The notes below the pieces were generated by a model, which searched no databases, was not told where the DNA came from, and saw nothing but the letters and a program-made list of their open reading frames with translations. Shown piece by piece: positions 29,933 to 40,933 of a DNA stretch of 64,000 nucleotides. The stretch is from Ascoidea rubescens DSM 1968. Lineage: Eukaryota; Ascomycota; Saccharomycetes; Ascoideales; Ascoideaceae. Location: the NCBI RefSeq assembly GCF_001661345.1, contig NW_017962917.1, positions 806,001 through 870,000 of the forward strand, given 5' to 3'. Both the position numbers and the translations under genes were made by a program. How positions within the stretch are numbered: the first letter of the stretch is position 1; every line of letters starts with the position of its first letter.

Positions 29933-32900
29933 ATGGCGCTAATTCACTCTAATCCCTCCTCTCTCAATCGCAACCACAGCAATATCAACATCGCCAGCGA
30001 TATTAACCAAAACATCATTACAACCACTATTTCAATTGACCAATTATCCCCAATGACCTCTTCCGATAATTCTGGTTCCTCCATTTCCTCTGCTGACAAT
30101 CTCAAACAAAGCATTCTCACCATCAATCCCAGTCTTGATCAAAATAGCAGCACTACCAACATTAATAATAATTCCGCCAATAATAATCCCAATAATCTCC
30201 AAAATAATAATAATTTCCAAAATAATAAAAGTAATAAAAATAATAATACTATTCAAAAATCACAAAACAACATACCAACCGTAACAATAATTGAACAGCT
30301 CTCTTCTAGATCCTCCAAATCCTCCAAATCCATCTCCAACTCGAATTCCAACTCAAACAGCTTGAACATCAACTCGCTACTAAATAAATATCCATCCAAT
30401 AACATCCATCCAAATACAATCAACAGAGCCAACAACAATACCACCAATAATACCACCAATAATACCACCAATAATACCACCAATAACAACACCAATAACA
30501 ACACCAATAACAACACCAATAACAACACCAATAACAACACCAATAACAACACCAATAACAACACCAATAACAACACCAACAACTTTTACTCTTCTTCTCC
30601 CTTATCTTCCACAATCCCATTCTCGGTTCCCTACTCTGGCAACAAAGACGACTCTCTCACCTCACTAAACTCCTCCACAAACAACTCCCTCTACAATTTC
30701 GATCTTCCCTCAAATGGAAACTTGATTCAATCTAACCAAATCACCTCCCCTAAAATCCTCAATTCTGACTCAATTGATTCAAGATTCATAATAACAAAAT
30801 CAAAAATAAACTCCATCCATCAAACTTACAAACTAGAAAACAATTCTTCCAACATTGCAAACATCAGTAACATAACAATCAACTTCAATAAAAACAACTT
30901 TCTCAACAACTCCACCAATGACCCTGAAAACAACAACAATAATAACACTATAAACTCAAAAAATATAAGTAATCTAACAAACAGTCTCAACAATTCTCTA
31001 CTCAAAAACAAATCCAAAAATAAAATTAAAAATAAAAACCAAAACAACATCAACATATCTCTCAACAATAACAACAGCAGCAGCAACAACAACAACAACA
31101 ACAACAACATCGCCTTACCAACAAATGCTCAACTAAACTCACGAAGTGCCTCTCATTCCTCTCTAAGTAACTTCTTCTCAAGATCCTCAAGGAAAAACTC
31201 CTCCTTGGATATTGGCTCCTTATACAACAATGGCGTAAACTACTCTCCATCCTCTCTGAATCTCAACCTATCTTCTCTCCTAAACAACTACAACTACAAC
31301 CAAAACAATGCTCAAAACAATGCTCAAAACAATACTCAAAACAATACTCAAATCAATTCAATCAATAACAGCAACAACAACAACAACAACAACAACATCA
31401 GCATCAACGTCAACTCAAACAACCCTCACTTCATAATCAACAACAAATCAAACCCAGACTCGAATTCAGACAAGTCAATAAACAACGACCACCAATTACT
31501 GAAAAAAAAGAGCTTTTCCAATTTTTCCACCTTTTCAAGACATTCCTCAATGGCTGACCTAAAAAGATTCTTCAAACGATCCACAAATCCAATCAAAGAC
31601 CAAGAATCCTCTCTAAAACCAAATAGCTACTCTTCTTCCGTCTCCTCCGCCAGATCTCTACTAAACAACTCCCCAATCAACAATCTAATCAATAACAATA
31701 ACAACAATATAAGTATAAACAACAACGACTTCATGATCCAATACAGCAACCCAAACCAAGACAAATTCTTCCAACAGCAACAGCAACAACTACCCTTCTC
31801 AAAGCGTTATGGCAGAATTGGTGATTCCCTCGGTGCTGGAGCGGGTGGTAACGTTAAACTCGTTCGCAGAAACTACGATCGCAAAATCTTTGCCGTCAAA
31901 GAGTTCAGATCAAGATTTACAAATGAATCCAAAAGAGACTATGCAAAAAAGATCACTGGGGAATATTGCATTGGCTCCACTCTAAACCATCAAAACGTCA
32001 TTCAAACAATCGAAATCTGCTACGAACACGATAAAATCTTTCAAGTTATGGAGTACTGCGACTATGATCTATTCGCAATCGTCATGTCCGGCAAAATGTC
32101 CGTCAATGAAATTAACTGCTGCTTCAAACAACTATTATCTGGTATAAGATACTTGCACCACATGGGTCTTGCCCATAGAGACTTGAAACTAGACAACTGC
32201 TGTATAATGAGCAATGGTATTCTAAAAATTATCGACTTTGGCTCAGCTGTTGTCTTTTCCTACCCCTTTTCAACTACCATCGTTGAAGCAAGTGGTATTG
32301 TTGGCTCAGATCCTTACTTGGCTCCTGAAGTGGTGGTATTTCAAAAATATGATCCGAGAGCTGTAGATATCTGGTCCGCTGCAATGATCTTCTCTTGTAT
32401 GATGCTAAGAAAATTCCCCTGGAAAGTCCCAAAACTAACCGACCAATCCTTCAAAATGTTTGCAACAAGAAATGGCGGTGAGTCTTTAAACAACCTATTG
32501 AAAAAGACTCCTCCTCCTCCTTCCTACTTTGAATCAAATGGTTCTCCCTTGGAAACTATCAAATCTGGTTCAAGCGATTTAGATAACCAAATTTTATCAA
32601 ATAAAAACTTTCTCCATCAAAACCAAAAACACGACAATATTGATTCCTTACTACAAGGCTCCATGGCTGCCAATAAAAATCCTTCTCCTCCCTATTCAAA
32701 TAATTCCACTTCGGGTACAAACTCTGAATCTCCTCTAACTACTCCCGAATCTACTTCTTATAATCAATACAAGAAAGCTGTTCCTCCAATTCGATTCAAC
32801 AATCCTCCTATCAATTCTAAAAATAAGTTGCAAAACCCTCAAATACAACAATCAATTGATATCAAACCCGCAATTAGCCAAAAACTACATAAACCAAACA

Positions 32901-33202
32901 TCACCGGTGAAATGAGGTTACTCAACGCTATGCCGGAATATTGCCGTCCTTTGTTAAGTAAAATGGTCGAACTAGCACCTGCTTGTCGTTGCAACATTGA
33001 CGAAGCATTTAAAGACCATTGGTTCAATTCAATAGACATGTGCCACTATGAAGAGGAATTTGAAAAAGTTAATACAAATAAATACTCATCGGAAATAATA
33101 ACTTCCGACTTAATTAAAGCCAAAAATCATGAACATACTGTGGTTGATCAAAGTGAAGCTCATATCGCATTTTTAGAGAAAAAGAAAAATGGTGGTAAAT
33201 AA
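29933..33202 (+). CDS. SAT4: Sat4/Hal4-type serine/threonine protein kinase
   Basis: The 1089-residue protein has a ~620-residue Asn/Ser-rich N-terminus, then a kinase domain of the fungal Npr1/Hal5/Sat4 family. This family stabilises plasma-membrane transporters such as the Trk potassium uptake system. Visible motifs are the Gly-rich loop [15 protein letters not shown] (about residue 630), the VAIK lysine in FAVKEF, the catalytic HRDLKLDNC (about 749), IDFGSA (about 767) and the activation/P+1 segment [22 protein letters not shown] lies in helix F. A long low-complexity insert follows helix F before the final [34 protein letters not shown], the usual family C-lobe end. Sat4 fits better than Hal5 by the [10 protein letters not shown] and C-lobe text. 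The N-terminus contains T-N-N-N repeats encoded by a 12-bp tandem array. No disruption is seen. Confidence 0.88.
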   Translation: MALIHSNPSSLNRNHSNINIASDINQNIITTTISIDQLSPMTSSDNSGSSISSADNLKQSILTINPSLDQNSSTTNINNNSANNNPNNLQNNNNFQNNKSNKNNNTIQKSQNNIPTVTIIEQLSSRSSKSSKSISNSNSNSNSLNINSLLNKYPSNNIHPNTINRANNNTTNNTTNNTTNNTTNNNTNNNTNNNTNNNTNNNTNNNTNNNTNNNTNNFYSSSPLSSTIPFSVPYSGNKDDSLTSLNSSTNNSLYNFDLPSNGNLIQSNQITSPKILNSDSIDSRFIITKSKINSIHQTYKLENNSSNIANISNITINFNKNNFLNNSTNDPENNNNNNTINSKNISNLTNSLNNSLLKNKSKNKIKNKNQNNINISLNNNNSSSNNNNNNNNIALPTNAQLNSRSASHSSLSNFFSRSSRKNSSLDIGSLYNNGVNYSPSSLNLNLSSLLNNYNYNQNNAQNNAQNNTQNNTQINSINNSNNNNNNNNISINVNSNNPHFIINNKSNPDSNSDKSINNDHQLLKKKSFSNFSTFSRHSSMADLKRFFKRSTNPIKDQESSLKPNSYSSSVSSARSLLNNSPINNLINNNNNNISINNNDFMIQYSNPNQDKFFQQQQQQLPFSKRYGRIGDSLGAGAGGNVKLVRRNYDRKIFAVKEFRSRFTNESKRDYAKKITGEYCIGSTLNHQNVIQTIEICYEHDKIFQVMEYCDYDLFAIVMSGKMSVNEINCCFKQLLSGIRYLHHMGLAHRDLKLDNCCIMSNGILKIIDFGSAVVFSYPFSTTIVEASGIVGSDPYLAPEVVVFQKYDPRAVDIWSAAMIFSCMMLRKFPWKVPKLTDQSFKMFATRNGGESLNNLLKKTPPPPSYFESNGSPLETIKSGSSDLDNQILSNKNFLHQNQKHDNIDSLLQGSMAANKNPSPPYSNNSTSGTNSESPLTTPESTSYNQYKKAVPPIRFNNPPINSKNKLQNPQIQQSIDIKPAISQKLHKPNITGEMRLLNAMPEYCRPLLSKMVELAPACRCNIDEAFKDHWFNSIDMCHYEEEFEKVNTNKYSSEIITSDLIKAKNHEHTVVDQSEAHIAFLEKKKNGGK
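30437..30582. repeat. 12-bp coding tandem repeat in SAT4 (Thr-Asn arrays)
   Basis: About four units of AATACCACCAAT are followed by about eight units of AACAACACCAAT, encoding TNNTTNN and then TNNNTNNN runs. The unit keeps the reading frame, so copy number can change without frameshift. Confidence 0.9.
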
Positions 33203-34214
33203 AACTGTTGTTATGTAATCAATAATATAATTGTTTAAATTAGAGACAAAAAAAAATTACTACAACAAACCTTAAGAATTTAGAATCAAAACCTTGTTTT
33301 TTTTTATTAATTTTCTTAAATCTTCTCTTTTTCCTTATTCATTATATTTATGTTACTCTATATATGTTTTATTCTCGTTGAAAACCCTCCTTTTTGTTAT
33401 ATTTTTTTTCTCCATTTTTTTATGTTATTATTTTTTGGATAAAACTCATTACTTTTCTTTTCAATTTTTTTTATTCTAAATACAGAATACACCAAACCTA
33501 AAGTCATTGATTTCTATGATTATTTATTATTATCTACTTTCATTTAAATTTAATTCATTTATTTTGTTGTTGTTTTTCCACTTTATTTTTGCATTCTTTT
33601 TTCAAAAGTAAGTTGAGTTTCTTTTCTGTTTAAACTTTGTCATTTTCTTTTACCTTTAATTTTATACAAACAAGCCTTTCTATATTATTCAGTTTTTTAC
33701 ATTTATTTATTCTTTAATTTTTTTGGAACTTTTTATTTCTTAATTTTATATTTGAGTACTTTTTAGATTATTTTCTTTTATTTGAATATTCATTGAATTA
33801 CTAAAGTTCATGGTCATACATTAATACACTTACACCTTTTGTTGATATTTTATTAACTTTACTTTAGATAAACATGGGTTGGTCAACTCCCTCATTTAAT
33901 ATTCAAAATCATATTATTATAAATATATTAATTGTAAAGACATTGTGTCAAGAATAAACTATTATACCGATCAATTGATCTATTCTGAAAATACTTTGAA
34001 TCTAAATAGAATCCATTTGGATGCTTTATTAAAAATGTATATATACATGAAAAAGAAATTTTTGAAGTGATACCAATAAATTAAAAATCTTAAGATGCAA
34101 AAACAAAAAACAAAAAACAAAAAACAAAAAAAAGATTATAACCGAAACTGCAAAAGGAAAAAAGGAAAGTGAAATTCATTGTCACCAATTTTAATTAGTA
34201 AAAGCTATTTAAAC
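33203..34214. other. 1-kb T-rich convergent intergenic region
   Basis: This lies between the SAT4 and MRPL19 stops, so both 3' ends are here. The plus strand is T-rich to about 33,800. (AAAAAAC)n runs lie at about 34098-34133. The open frame at 33294-33479 is hydrophobic only because of poly-T and is not credible. No RNA gene is seen. Confidence 0.5.
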
Positions 34215-34760
34215 CTATGGTTTTACTTCTACACCCATTGATTTAGCAGTTGCAATAATTGATTTACAGATAGCTTCAAGGTTCAAATTTTCGTGGTTCT
34301 GATCAGTTTTTTTAATCTTTGCAATTTCATAAATGTGTTTCAAAGACACAGTTCCAATTTTGGGATCGTTTAAACCAACTTTACCAGCACCTTTATCTAT
34401 TCCAGCAGCTTTTTTTAATAAATAAGTGGTCGAAGGAGACTTTAAATTAAAAGTGAAAGATCTATCAGGTTTAATTGTAACCACTACAGGTATTGGAGTA
34501 TTTGGTTCATAATTAGCGGTTCTTGCATTGAATTCTTTGCAAAAATCAATAGCCTTAACACCCTTGGAACCTAACGCAGGCCCAACAGGAGGAGAAGGAG
34601 ACGCAGAACCAGCACCCACTATCAACTTAACTAAAACATTTGCAGCAGCAGCACCTCGACCAGACATCTTTCTTGTTGTGAAACTTCCAGGAATTCGAAT
34701 CGAATCTTTTCTATTTCGTTTTTTAGAAAGAAATCCATAAAAGCGTGACTTGAACACCAT
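34215..34760 (-). CDS. MRPL19: Mitochondrial large-subunit ribosomal protein uL11m
   Basis: This is an L11-family protein of the mitoribosome GTPase-associated stalk base. Family text includes [24 protein letters not shown], then [30 protein letters not shown] and [10 protein letters not shown]. The C-terminus has [20 protein letters not shown]. The frame starts at an ATG at 34760 with a 31-residue Arg/Lys/Ser-rich extension lacking acidic residues, apart from one Asp, until MSGRGAAAA (ATG at 34665-34667). S. cerevisiae Mrpl19 begins near the second Met. The extension could be a mitochondrial targeting presequence, so the longer form is listed with the shorter as alternative. Confidence 0.93.
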   Translation of the reverse strand: MVFKSRFYGFLSKKRNRKDSIRIPGSFTTRKMSGRGAAAANVLVKLIVGAGSASPSPPVGPALGSKGVKAIDFCKEFNARTANYEPNTPIPVVVTIKPDRSFTFNLKSPSTTYLLKKAAGIDKGAGKVGLNDPKIGTVSLKHIYEIAKIKKTDQNHENLNLEAICKSIIATAKSMGVEVKP

Positions 34761-35114
34761 CTAAATGGTACTACTACCGTTTTGGGCAGGGATATAATCT
34801 GGGTTTTGAGACTATTATCAACTCTCTTACTGTCTCATTTGAAATACGTAAATCATGTCAAGAAATCGTTGAATTTCGTACATAAACTGAAAAAGAGAAA
34901 ATAAAAAAAAAAACCTAGAGTAAAAAGTCGTTATATTTAAGAGAAGAGTAGAAACAAACACATTATGAAAGTCTGTGATGGGTGAAATAAACTGAAAGTC
35001 AATATAGTAATAAAAGTAAGGTGAATCAAATCAATATAATAGCAGTATAGCCAGATCTTAAAATAGGAAAACAGTAAAAGAAACAAATCAGCAGCTTGTG
35101 GACAGATCGCACAA
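34761..35114. other. Intergenic, MRPL19 promoter
   Basis: This 354-bp AT-rich spacer holds the MRPL19 promoter and the 3' end of the next minus-strand gene. No motif stands out. Confidence 0.45.
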
Positions 35115-35585
35115 CTAGTCCTTAACTTGCTTGGGAACTTTGGCTGAGAGCTTCTTGATCAAGTCTTTGTTGTCTGCCATTTCAGCGACAATGAGACTGA
35201 AGATGATCTTGATGAATCCCATGGGGCCAGACAAGAACTTCTTGATGTAGTCGAGACAAACATCTTTGTAACGCTTGAACCAGCTCACAATGCCCTCTCT
35301 GATGACCTTGGAGTTGGGGACCCTGCGATAGCCATCGTAAAGACTGGGATACTTGTTGAAGAGGAAGTCTTTGGAGCTCTTGAGGGTCTGTTTAGATGGA
35401 ACAACAGCGTCGATGGGCTTGTAGAGCTTTTTGGCACCAACAGCAGTGTAGTGTGTACTTTTCTTGTAGCCCTTCTTAATGAGCTGGCCTGCCGCAGCAG
35501 CAGCAGCTAGCCATGAAGCGAAAGAGGATTTGATTTTGTTTTTGATCTGGTTGTTTTTGGAGAGCTGGGTTTGAACATCAGACAT
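35115..35585 (-). CDS. Unidentified small Lys-rich protein with an amphipathic/hydrophobic C-terminal segment
   Basis: The 156-residue protein is basic (many Lys). It has an Ala-rich helix near residues 23-33 (FASWLAAAAAAGQLIKKGYK), the block KLYKPIDAVVPSKQTLKSSKDFLFNKYPSLYDGYRR in the middle, and a hydrophobic stretch GPMGFIKIIFSLIVAEM at about 120-136. Codons are strongly biased to AAG, TTG, TCT and GTC, unlike the AT-rich neighbours, which suggests high expression (inference). I do not recognise the family; a lipid-droplet or membrane-surface coat protein is a guess without direct support. The first ATG is used. A pair of perfect palindromes lies about 120-155 bp upstream. Confidence 0.75.
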   Translation of the reverse strand: MSDVQTQLSKNNQIKNKIKSSFASWLAAAAAAGQLIKKGYKKSTHYTAVGAKKLYKPIDAVVPSKQTLKSSKDFLFNKYPSLYDGYRRVPNSKVIREGIVSWFKRYKDVCLDYIKKFLSGPMGFIKIIFSLIVAEMADNKDLIKKLSAKVPKQVKD

Positions 35586-37056
35586 TTTAGAAAGTTGGAG
35601 AGAGAGTTATTGTGAGTCGAAAGAGGAACTGAGCAAAATAGCTAAGGTCAGAATTCAAGATAGTCCAAGATACAAACAATCAGTACTAAGAAATATCGTT
35701 TTATGTACTGGTATATATACCAGTATATATACCGGTATATGTATTGGTACTCTGTGTATCATATGCTAGATGCTAATCATTGTCTATTATACTCTCCCAC
35801 TCAACCCGAACTGGAAAAGTGGGAGCTGTTTGGGAACATTAGAAACTATGGATTGATAACTGCAAACATTCAATGTGAAAAATGGGCAAACATATCAGGA
35901 GTCAGATTGGGCATCGTTGGCTTGGAAATGTTGGTGGGTGTTGATGCGATAAAGTGCTCAGTCAGAGCCTTGAATATCGCCAGTTAAATTTTGATTCTGG
36001 TGGTGTTTTTGTTGTTGTTGTTGGGCTTTTAACAACCGTGGAAACAATAGAACTGGCATCACATCTCGAGACCAACGTATACAAGATTGTAAGCTCGATC
36101 TGGATTCATATCGATATAAAGACCATTATCACCGCCATCACTGATATCAGGCCCAGGCATCAATCCATCTCATGTGAACCACCAGCATTTCCAGCAGCTA
36201 GAGATAGTCAGAGTATCTCTACTTCAGCTCGTGCAGCAGCCTCAGTGCCTGTGTGAGTTTCAGTTATTAATGAACAGAGAATTGACTTATTGGCACCTGT
36301 ATTTTCACTCTGGCTCGACCTTGAAGGCGTGAATCGAGGTTCAAAGGCCAAACCGAGAAAAAACGGTTTTTACTCGAAGCTGTTTCCAGAGACACGGATG
36401 CAAAACCTTATTTTGGCACAGATCCACAACCACTGAATTTTAAGCAAATAGCGAATACTGCAATTGTTGAGGTTGTGGATATTGATTTCTACCTTTGTTG
36501 CTTTTAGGATTTGGGTATTTTATATATTAGATGGTGTAGTGATTTGAACAAGACAATTTGAACAAGATAATTTTCAGGTGATTGGTTTTTATACTTTTTC
36601 AATGTTGTTGTTGTAAATCTTTGTCTTTTAGACTATTATTTCGCTTGACTTGAAATAGCTCTCATATTTTAGTTCTATAAAGTTCAGTTTTTAGCTTGTT
36701 TATTTTAAGTTTCAGATAATGATGTTTGAGTTAGTGAGAGAAATAGTTGGATCATTGGTTTTTCTTTTGAATGTTTTTGATTTTTTTTTTTTTTCCAATT
36801 TGTCTACAAAAACGAGGTGAATTTTTAATAGTGTAAATTGAAAACATAATATTTGAAAAGAAAAGAAAATAACCAAAGAAAAAACAAAATCAAAACAACG
36901 AAAAACATATAGAAAATAAAACCAAGATAAAGATAGATATATTCATAGAAATAATCTTTTAAAAAATACAAAACAAACAAAGAAAACGTCCAGAACGGCA
37001 TGAATCAAATATATGAAATAGATATTGATAGAGAAAATTTGGTAGTTTAATATTTA
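35586..37056. other. 1.47-kb intergenic region with promoter palindromes
   Basis: This contains the promoter of the small Lys-rich gene and, at the far end, the 3' end of PLB. Open frames at 35703-35987 and 35954-36256 (plus) lack any domain, and the first begins inside the palindromes. I take them as chance. The rest has poly-T/poly-A runs near 36780 and 36840-37000. Confidence 0.5.
35706..35740. promoter_or_regulatory. Two adjacent perfect palindromes in a promoter
   Basis: TACTGGTATATATACCAGTA (20 bp, 35706-35725) is a perfect palindrome. It is followed at 35727-35740 by a second, ATATACCGGTATAT. They lie 121-155 bp upstream of the ATG at 35585, a usual distance for a yeast upstream element, and include TATATA. 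A dimeric regulator site or cruciform-prone element is possible. Confidence 0.6.
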
Positions 37057-38961
37057 CTAATTGAAAAGACCAAAATAGACAAAGAACAAGAAGACGAATT
37101 GGATTAAAATGAAGGATCTGTTGTAATTGATAAATAATCCGGCAGCGCTATTGATTTCTGATTCATCCATTCCATCATCAGTATTTGTAGTGCCAGTAAG
37201 AGTGAAATTGATACCCGGTTCAGTATTTGTAGTTGAGCCATCCCAGCAATATTCCTCAAAACATTGTCTGCAGATATCTGGCTGAGTTTGGTTGTTTCGT
37301 TCTTGAGCTCTTCTCATAATTGCACACGCAACACAAGTTGGCCAATTGGAATCCAAAGTCAAGTTTAATCTGGAAGCGACTTCAAAGCCATTTTTGATCA
37401 TACCAAGTTTTTCATCCTGATCATAGGACATTTGGAAAGTAGAGGTATTTGACCAGTATGAAAAGGGTCTATTAGCGGTATAAACAACCAAAGGAGGGAT
37501 ATTTGATAGGGAGGTTAAGTTTGATGAGTTGCAGCCAAAAAAAGCTGGTTTTGTAGTCAAGTTTAGTGATCTGAAAGAGGTGAAATCAGGGACATGAGGA
37601 AAAGCAGTACCATTACCTTGAGAGCTAAATTGCCTTTCGTAGGTGTAAACCATGGAGGTACCATTGGGCCAACTTTCGTTGGTATCGGCACTGTTATCGT
37701 AAGCAAAGATGACATCGACATCTCTTTCTGGTTGAATTAAAGGCTGGAATGGAATGTTTTGAAGATCTTCACCACCATCAGCGAGATATAAGTTTGAGGA
37801 GTTGGCTAGGGATTGACTTGAACCGTATGTTGATTGGTAGAATGGGTTTGGGTCGTAAACAGCGATATCGTTATCAGCTTCACTCAAGCTATCTAGGACG
37901 CTTTCAATTACATCGTATAAAGCACCAGTCAAGCCTGTTGTGTTTAGTTGCAAGATGAACTGATTAAACAAAGAGGAGGAAGTACCCATGATAAAACCGG
38001 CGTTATCAAAGCCAGCAATGCAGAATTCCGAGTTGTTTGATAATTTTCCATTGGTAACATTTGTACCAAGATATTTCAAGTCATAAAAGGATCTTAAACT
38101 AGGATCCCAGGAACCGACTTCAAAGGGATTGAATTCAAAGCAAGTTGAGTTTTCATTTATGATGTTGGAGCCAGGAGTTCTTCCGACTGCAGCGGAAAAG
38201 GGAAAGGGCATTTCAGCATTTTTAAAAGCATCAACATCTCTTAGAGTGGAGAAAGTTAGGGCATCGCCGTAGTTTGAGTAGTTTGTGAAGAATTGTCTTG
38301 ATAAAGCTCTGCCCCACGCGTCAGTCAAAGATACCTCAAAGCCTGCATCTCTTTTATCACTGATATCGTTGGATATTTCATTGAAGGTGCTGAGGGTTTG
38401 AAGAATGTTAAGGCCTCCTGGGTTAATAATTGAGTTTTCCAAGTCCCAAACTTCGTCTTGGTTGATTAAATCTTGAATTGAGGTCCAATTGTTGAGGACT
38501 AAGGTGCCGGTTAGCCAATTACCACCGGATAAACCGGAGAGATAGGTTGCAGTTTGGAGTAAACCACCCAAACCATTTTGAAAAGCGTTGACAGTTCTGT
38601 TATCGAGAGCAGATATTTCACCAGCTCCCGCAAGCATAGCTCGATAACCACCACCAGAAAAGGCGATGCCGACTTTGATAGTTGATTGGTTTAGGTTTGT
38701 AAAGAAGTCGTCAATTGAAAAGTCAGATTGGTTGGATAAGTTTGTACTGTAGGTGAAGAAGTTTTTCAAGTTGGTAAAGGTGATGTTGTTTCTGGATTCC
38801 AACCACGAGGCCTCCTCATCGGAAATCGCAGTAGCTTCTCTGACAAAGGTGTAATTGGAAGAGGGGCAGTCTATTTCACCAGGAGCATAGGAGTTGGTTG
38901 GGGACCAGGCCGATACAAGTGAAAGGCCCAAGAGAAGTGAACCAAGTAGAGTGGAATACAT
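37057..38961 (-). CDS. PLB1: Phospholipase B / lysophospholipase, secreted and GPI-anchored
   Basis: The 634-residue protein starts with a signal peptide (MYSTLLGSLLLGLSLVSAWS). YAPGEIDCPSSNYTFVREAT is the usual fungal PLB opening. Catalytic features are GIAFSGGGYRAML (oxyanion Gly-rich loop, about residue 99-111), GLSGGNWLTG with the nucleophile serine (about 144), and the aspartate in LADGGEDLQNIPFQPL. Many N-x-S/T sequons and a C-terminal hydrophobic tail (SFILIQFVFLFFVYFGLF) after a Ser/Asn-rich stretch indicate GPI attachment at the cell surface. The length fits PLB1-3; which paralogue cannot be told. The family hydrolyses both acyl chains of glycerophospholipids. It is transcribed away from ABC copy B with a 2-kb shared upstream region. 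Confidence 0.94.
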   Translation of the reverse strand: MYSTLLGSLLLGLSLVSAWSPTNSYAPGEIDCPSSNYTFVREATAISDEEASWLESRNNITFTNLKNFFTYSTNLSNQSDFSIDDFFTNLNQSTIKVGIAFSGGGYRAMLAGAGEISALDNRTVNAFQNGLGGLLQTATYLSGLSGGNWLTGTLVLNNWTSIQDLINQDEVWDLENSIINPGGLNILQTLSTFNEISNDISDKRDAGFEVSLTDAWGRALSRQFFTNYSNYGDALTFSTLRDVDAFKNAEMPFPFSAAVGRTPGSNIINENSTCFEFNPFEVGSWDPSLRSFYDLKYLGTNVTNGKLSNNSEFCIAGFDNAGFIMGTSSSLFNQFILQLNTTGLTGALYDVIESVLDSLSEADNDIAVYDPNPFYQSTYGSSQSLANSSNLYLADGGEDLQNIPFQPLIQPERDVDVIFAYDNSADTNESWPNGTSMVYTYERQFSSQGNGTAFPHVPDFTSFRSLNLTTKPAFFGCNSSNLTSLSNIPPLVVYTANRPFSYWSNTSTFQMSYDQDEKLGMIKNGFEVASRLNLTLDSNWPTCVACAIMRRAQERNNQTQPDICRQCFEEYCWDGSTTNTEPGINFTLTGTTNTDDGMDESEINSAAGLFINYNRSFILIQFVFLFFVYFGLFN

Positions 38962-40933
38962 GAGTGTGTGGATGGCTCAAGAACACTGGAAATTGAAATT
39001 GAAATTGAAATGGAAATGGAAATTAAAGCAGAAATGCAGATGAAAATTGATGGTGGTGTTACAAGATTGAGAGTATAAAACTGATTGTGTTGAGCAAGTG
39101 ATGTGAATTTATACTGGATGGAGAATCGTCTGTACTTATATACAACAGTTGTATTGATCCGTGAGGAAAATAAACAGTTGGAATCGCAGCGAAGCGGCAG
39201 TGAAATTTGGTATTAAGGACCATAAGAGTCTGTTCCAGGCTGTCGGAGCAGCAGGGAAAACAGCTGGTTTGGTTTGCACGTCTGGGAGAAAAAGGCAGCA
39301 CCGGATGGTGGAAGGTGGTAGGAGGAGCAGAAAGAGAGACACAGGCCTTATAAAGCACCCATTGTCTGCAATGGAAAGGGTGGGAATGTGCAAGTGGGAC
39401 CTTTGCGAGGTGAGGAGGCTAAGTAGGGCTAAGCAGAATGGGTGGGGACAGGAAGATGGCAAGAAAAACAGGTCTGTGGTTGTTATTTAGAAGAATGCGT
39501 ATTCTTCTGCTTTGGCTTAGTATCAGCTGGGTTAGGTGATTGGTGACGGGAAACAATAGCATAGCTTGGGAGTTGGCAGCGGTGGAAACGGAACCAGAGG
39601 AAAGACGCAGCAGCTCCCAAAGCTCCAAAGCTCCAAAGCACCGTAAATAAAACACAAGAAAAGCGAAACAAGCCATTCAGTAACCACCTACAGAAACACA
39701 GACCACCGCAGTCAGAAAACTACTGGCTCGTCAACGTCGAGTCATCAATGGCATACAAACTTCAGACGAAGAAACAAGGGCTGTAGCTCCTCGATGCGTT
39801 TTGAGCAGCTCAGCACTGCACTGCTTTGTTTGTTTCGAACGCTTGATCTGCCAAAGCTGGGGCTGGGCCTATTGTTCTCCACAAACAAGAGAAGCGCTCC
39901 CAGAGAAGAACCACTGCAACGGCCAGAACGCACTATGAGCTCATGAGCCCAAACAAAGCTTGTTTGGTGCTCATTTAACTGGTTTTAAATCCCGCCAGAC
40001 AACAGTCTGGTGCTGCTGTTCTCCGGTTTCAAAGTCTCTAAGAATATCAGCACGTGTGCGCAATTACCTTTTGCCAAACTCAAAAAAGATTTGATTCAAA
40101 GAAGGCATTAACAGGCTTTTAAGAGTCTAGAAGTGTGATCTCCAGGAAAACCGGTCCCACCAATCAGCAAGCAGCACTTGTGCGCAATTAGTAAGCTTGT
40201 TCTCGATATTTTCCGCCCGTAAAACTGCTGAGAATTTACAATTTCACTCCCCAGCAAAACAGCACATGCAGCAACAACTTCTATCCACTCTTGTAACTAA
40301 AGGCCGAATGGCCAATCACAGCCAGGCTGCTCGTCTTTCTAATGGGATATTAGTTGATATGACAGTGTCTGCTATCACGTGCGGCATTGTACGCTGGCGT
40401 GCTCTGATATACTCTGGCTGGAACACGCATAGCTTTCGGAATTAATGTTTGGGCGCTCACCATACTCGGTAAAAAATACCCGTCAGGTCGGAGATAACTC
40501 TTATTTCATTTTTATTTAGCCAATTTTTCAGGTTATCACCTCTTTTATCTCTATTTAAGAGATTCACTTTGGGCAAAACATATAAACCACACGTCCTTTC
40601 TTTTCTTCTGCTTCAGCTCTTGTTTACTTGTTGTTTGAGTGTTTGAGTGTTGGAGTAGCTGGCTGATTTTTTATTCTTATATTCTACTCTATCTATTACC
40701 GAATTTTGGCTTGCACTTGAATTATGTTTGGTTATTTGTTTAACAATCTCTCACTCCTCATCTCTGCTTAATAATATTAATTACCGATCTCCACAATCTT
40801 ACAAATCTAACATTTCAACTACGATTCATAATAAATACACAAATATTATACTCATAAACAACCAATAACACTCCAAAAATAATACACACCTGAACAGTTG
40901 ATCATTTTTAGAAATATTTTTCACTTTCCAAAA
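38962..40933. promoter_or_regulatory. 2-kb divergent regulatory region between PLB and ABC copy B
   Basis: This region is GC-rich through about 39,150-40,450, with no credible gene (open frames at 39161-39490 and 40197-40445 lack domains). It holds a (GAAATT)n tract at about 38989-39025, CACGTG boxes at 40051-40056 and 40376-40381, and a 19-bp direct repeat with one mismatch (40048-40066 and 40172-40190). There is an inverted CGG-N10-CCG site at 40467-40482, a spacing used by Put3-type zinc-cluster factors. A CATATAAA TATA-like box lies near 40578, about 355 bp before the ABC ATG. Confidence 0.5.

Noticed and set aside
30437-30582. CRISPR-like array
   Set aside because: The 12-bp units are contiguous without spacers, lie inside a CDS, and the host is a eukaryote.
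30253-30620. Minus-strand poly-Leu/Val and poly-Cys/Trp ORFs
   Set aside because: They are antisense readings of the SAT4 12-bp repeat.
35703-36256. Two plus-strand ORFs upstream of the small Lys-rich gene
   Set aside because: The first starts inside the palindromes and is Tyr/Ile repeats at first; neither has a domain.
39161-39490. 109-codon plus-strand ORF
   Set aside because: It starts with GTG in GC-rich promoter DNA and is overlapped by antisense ORFs of equal length.
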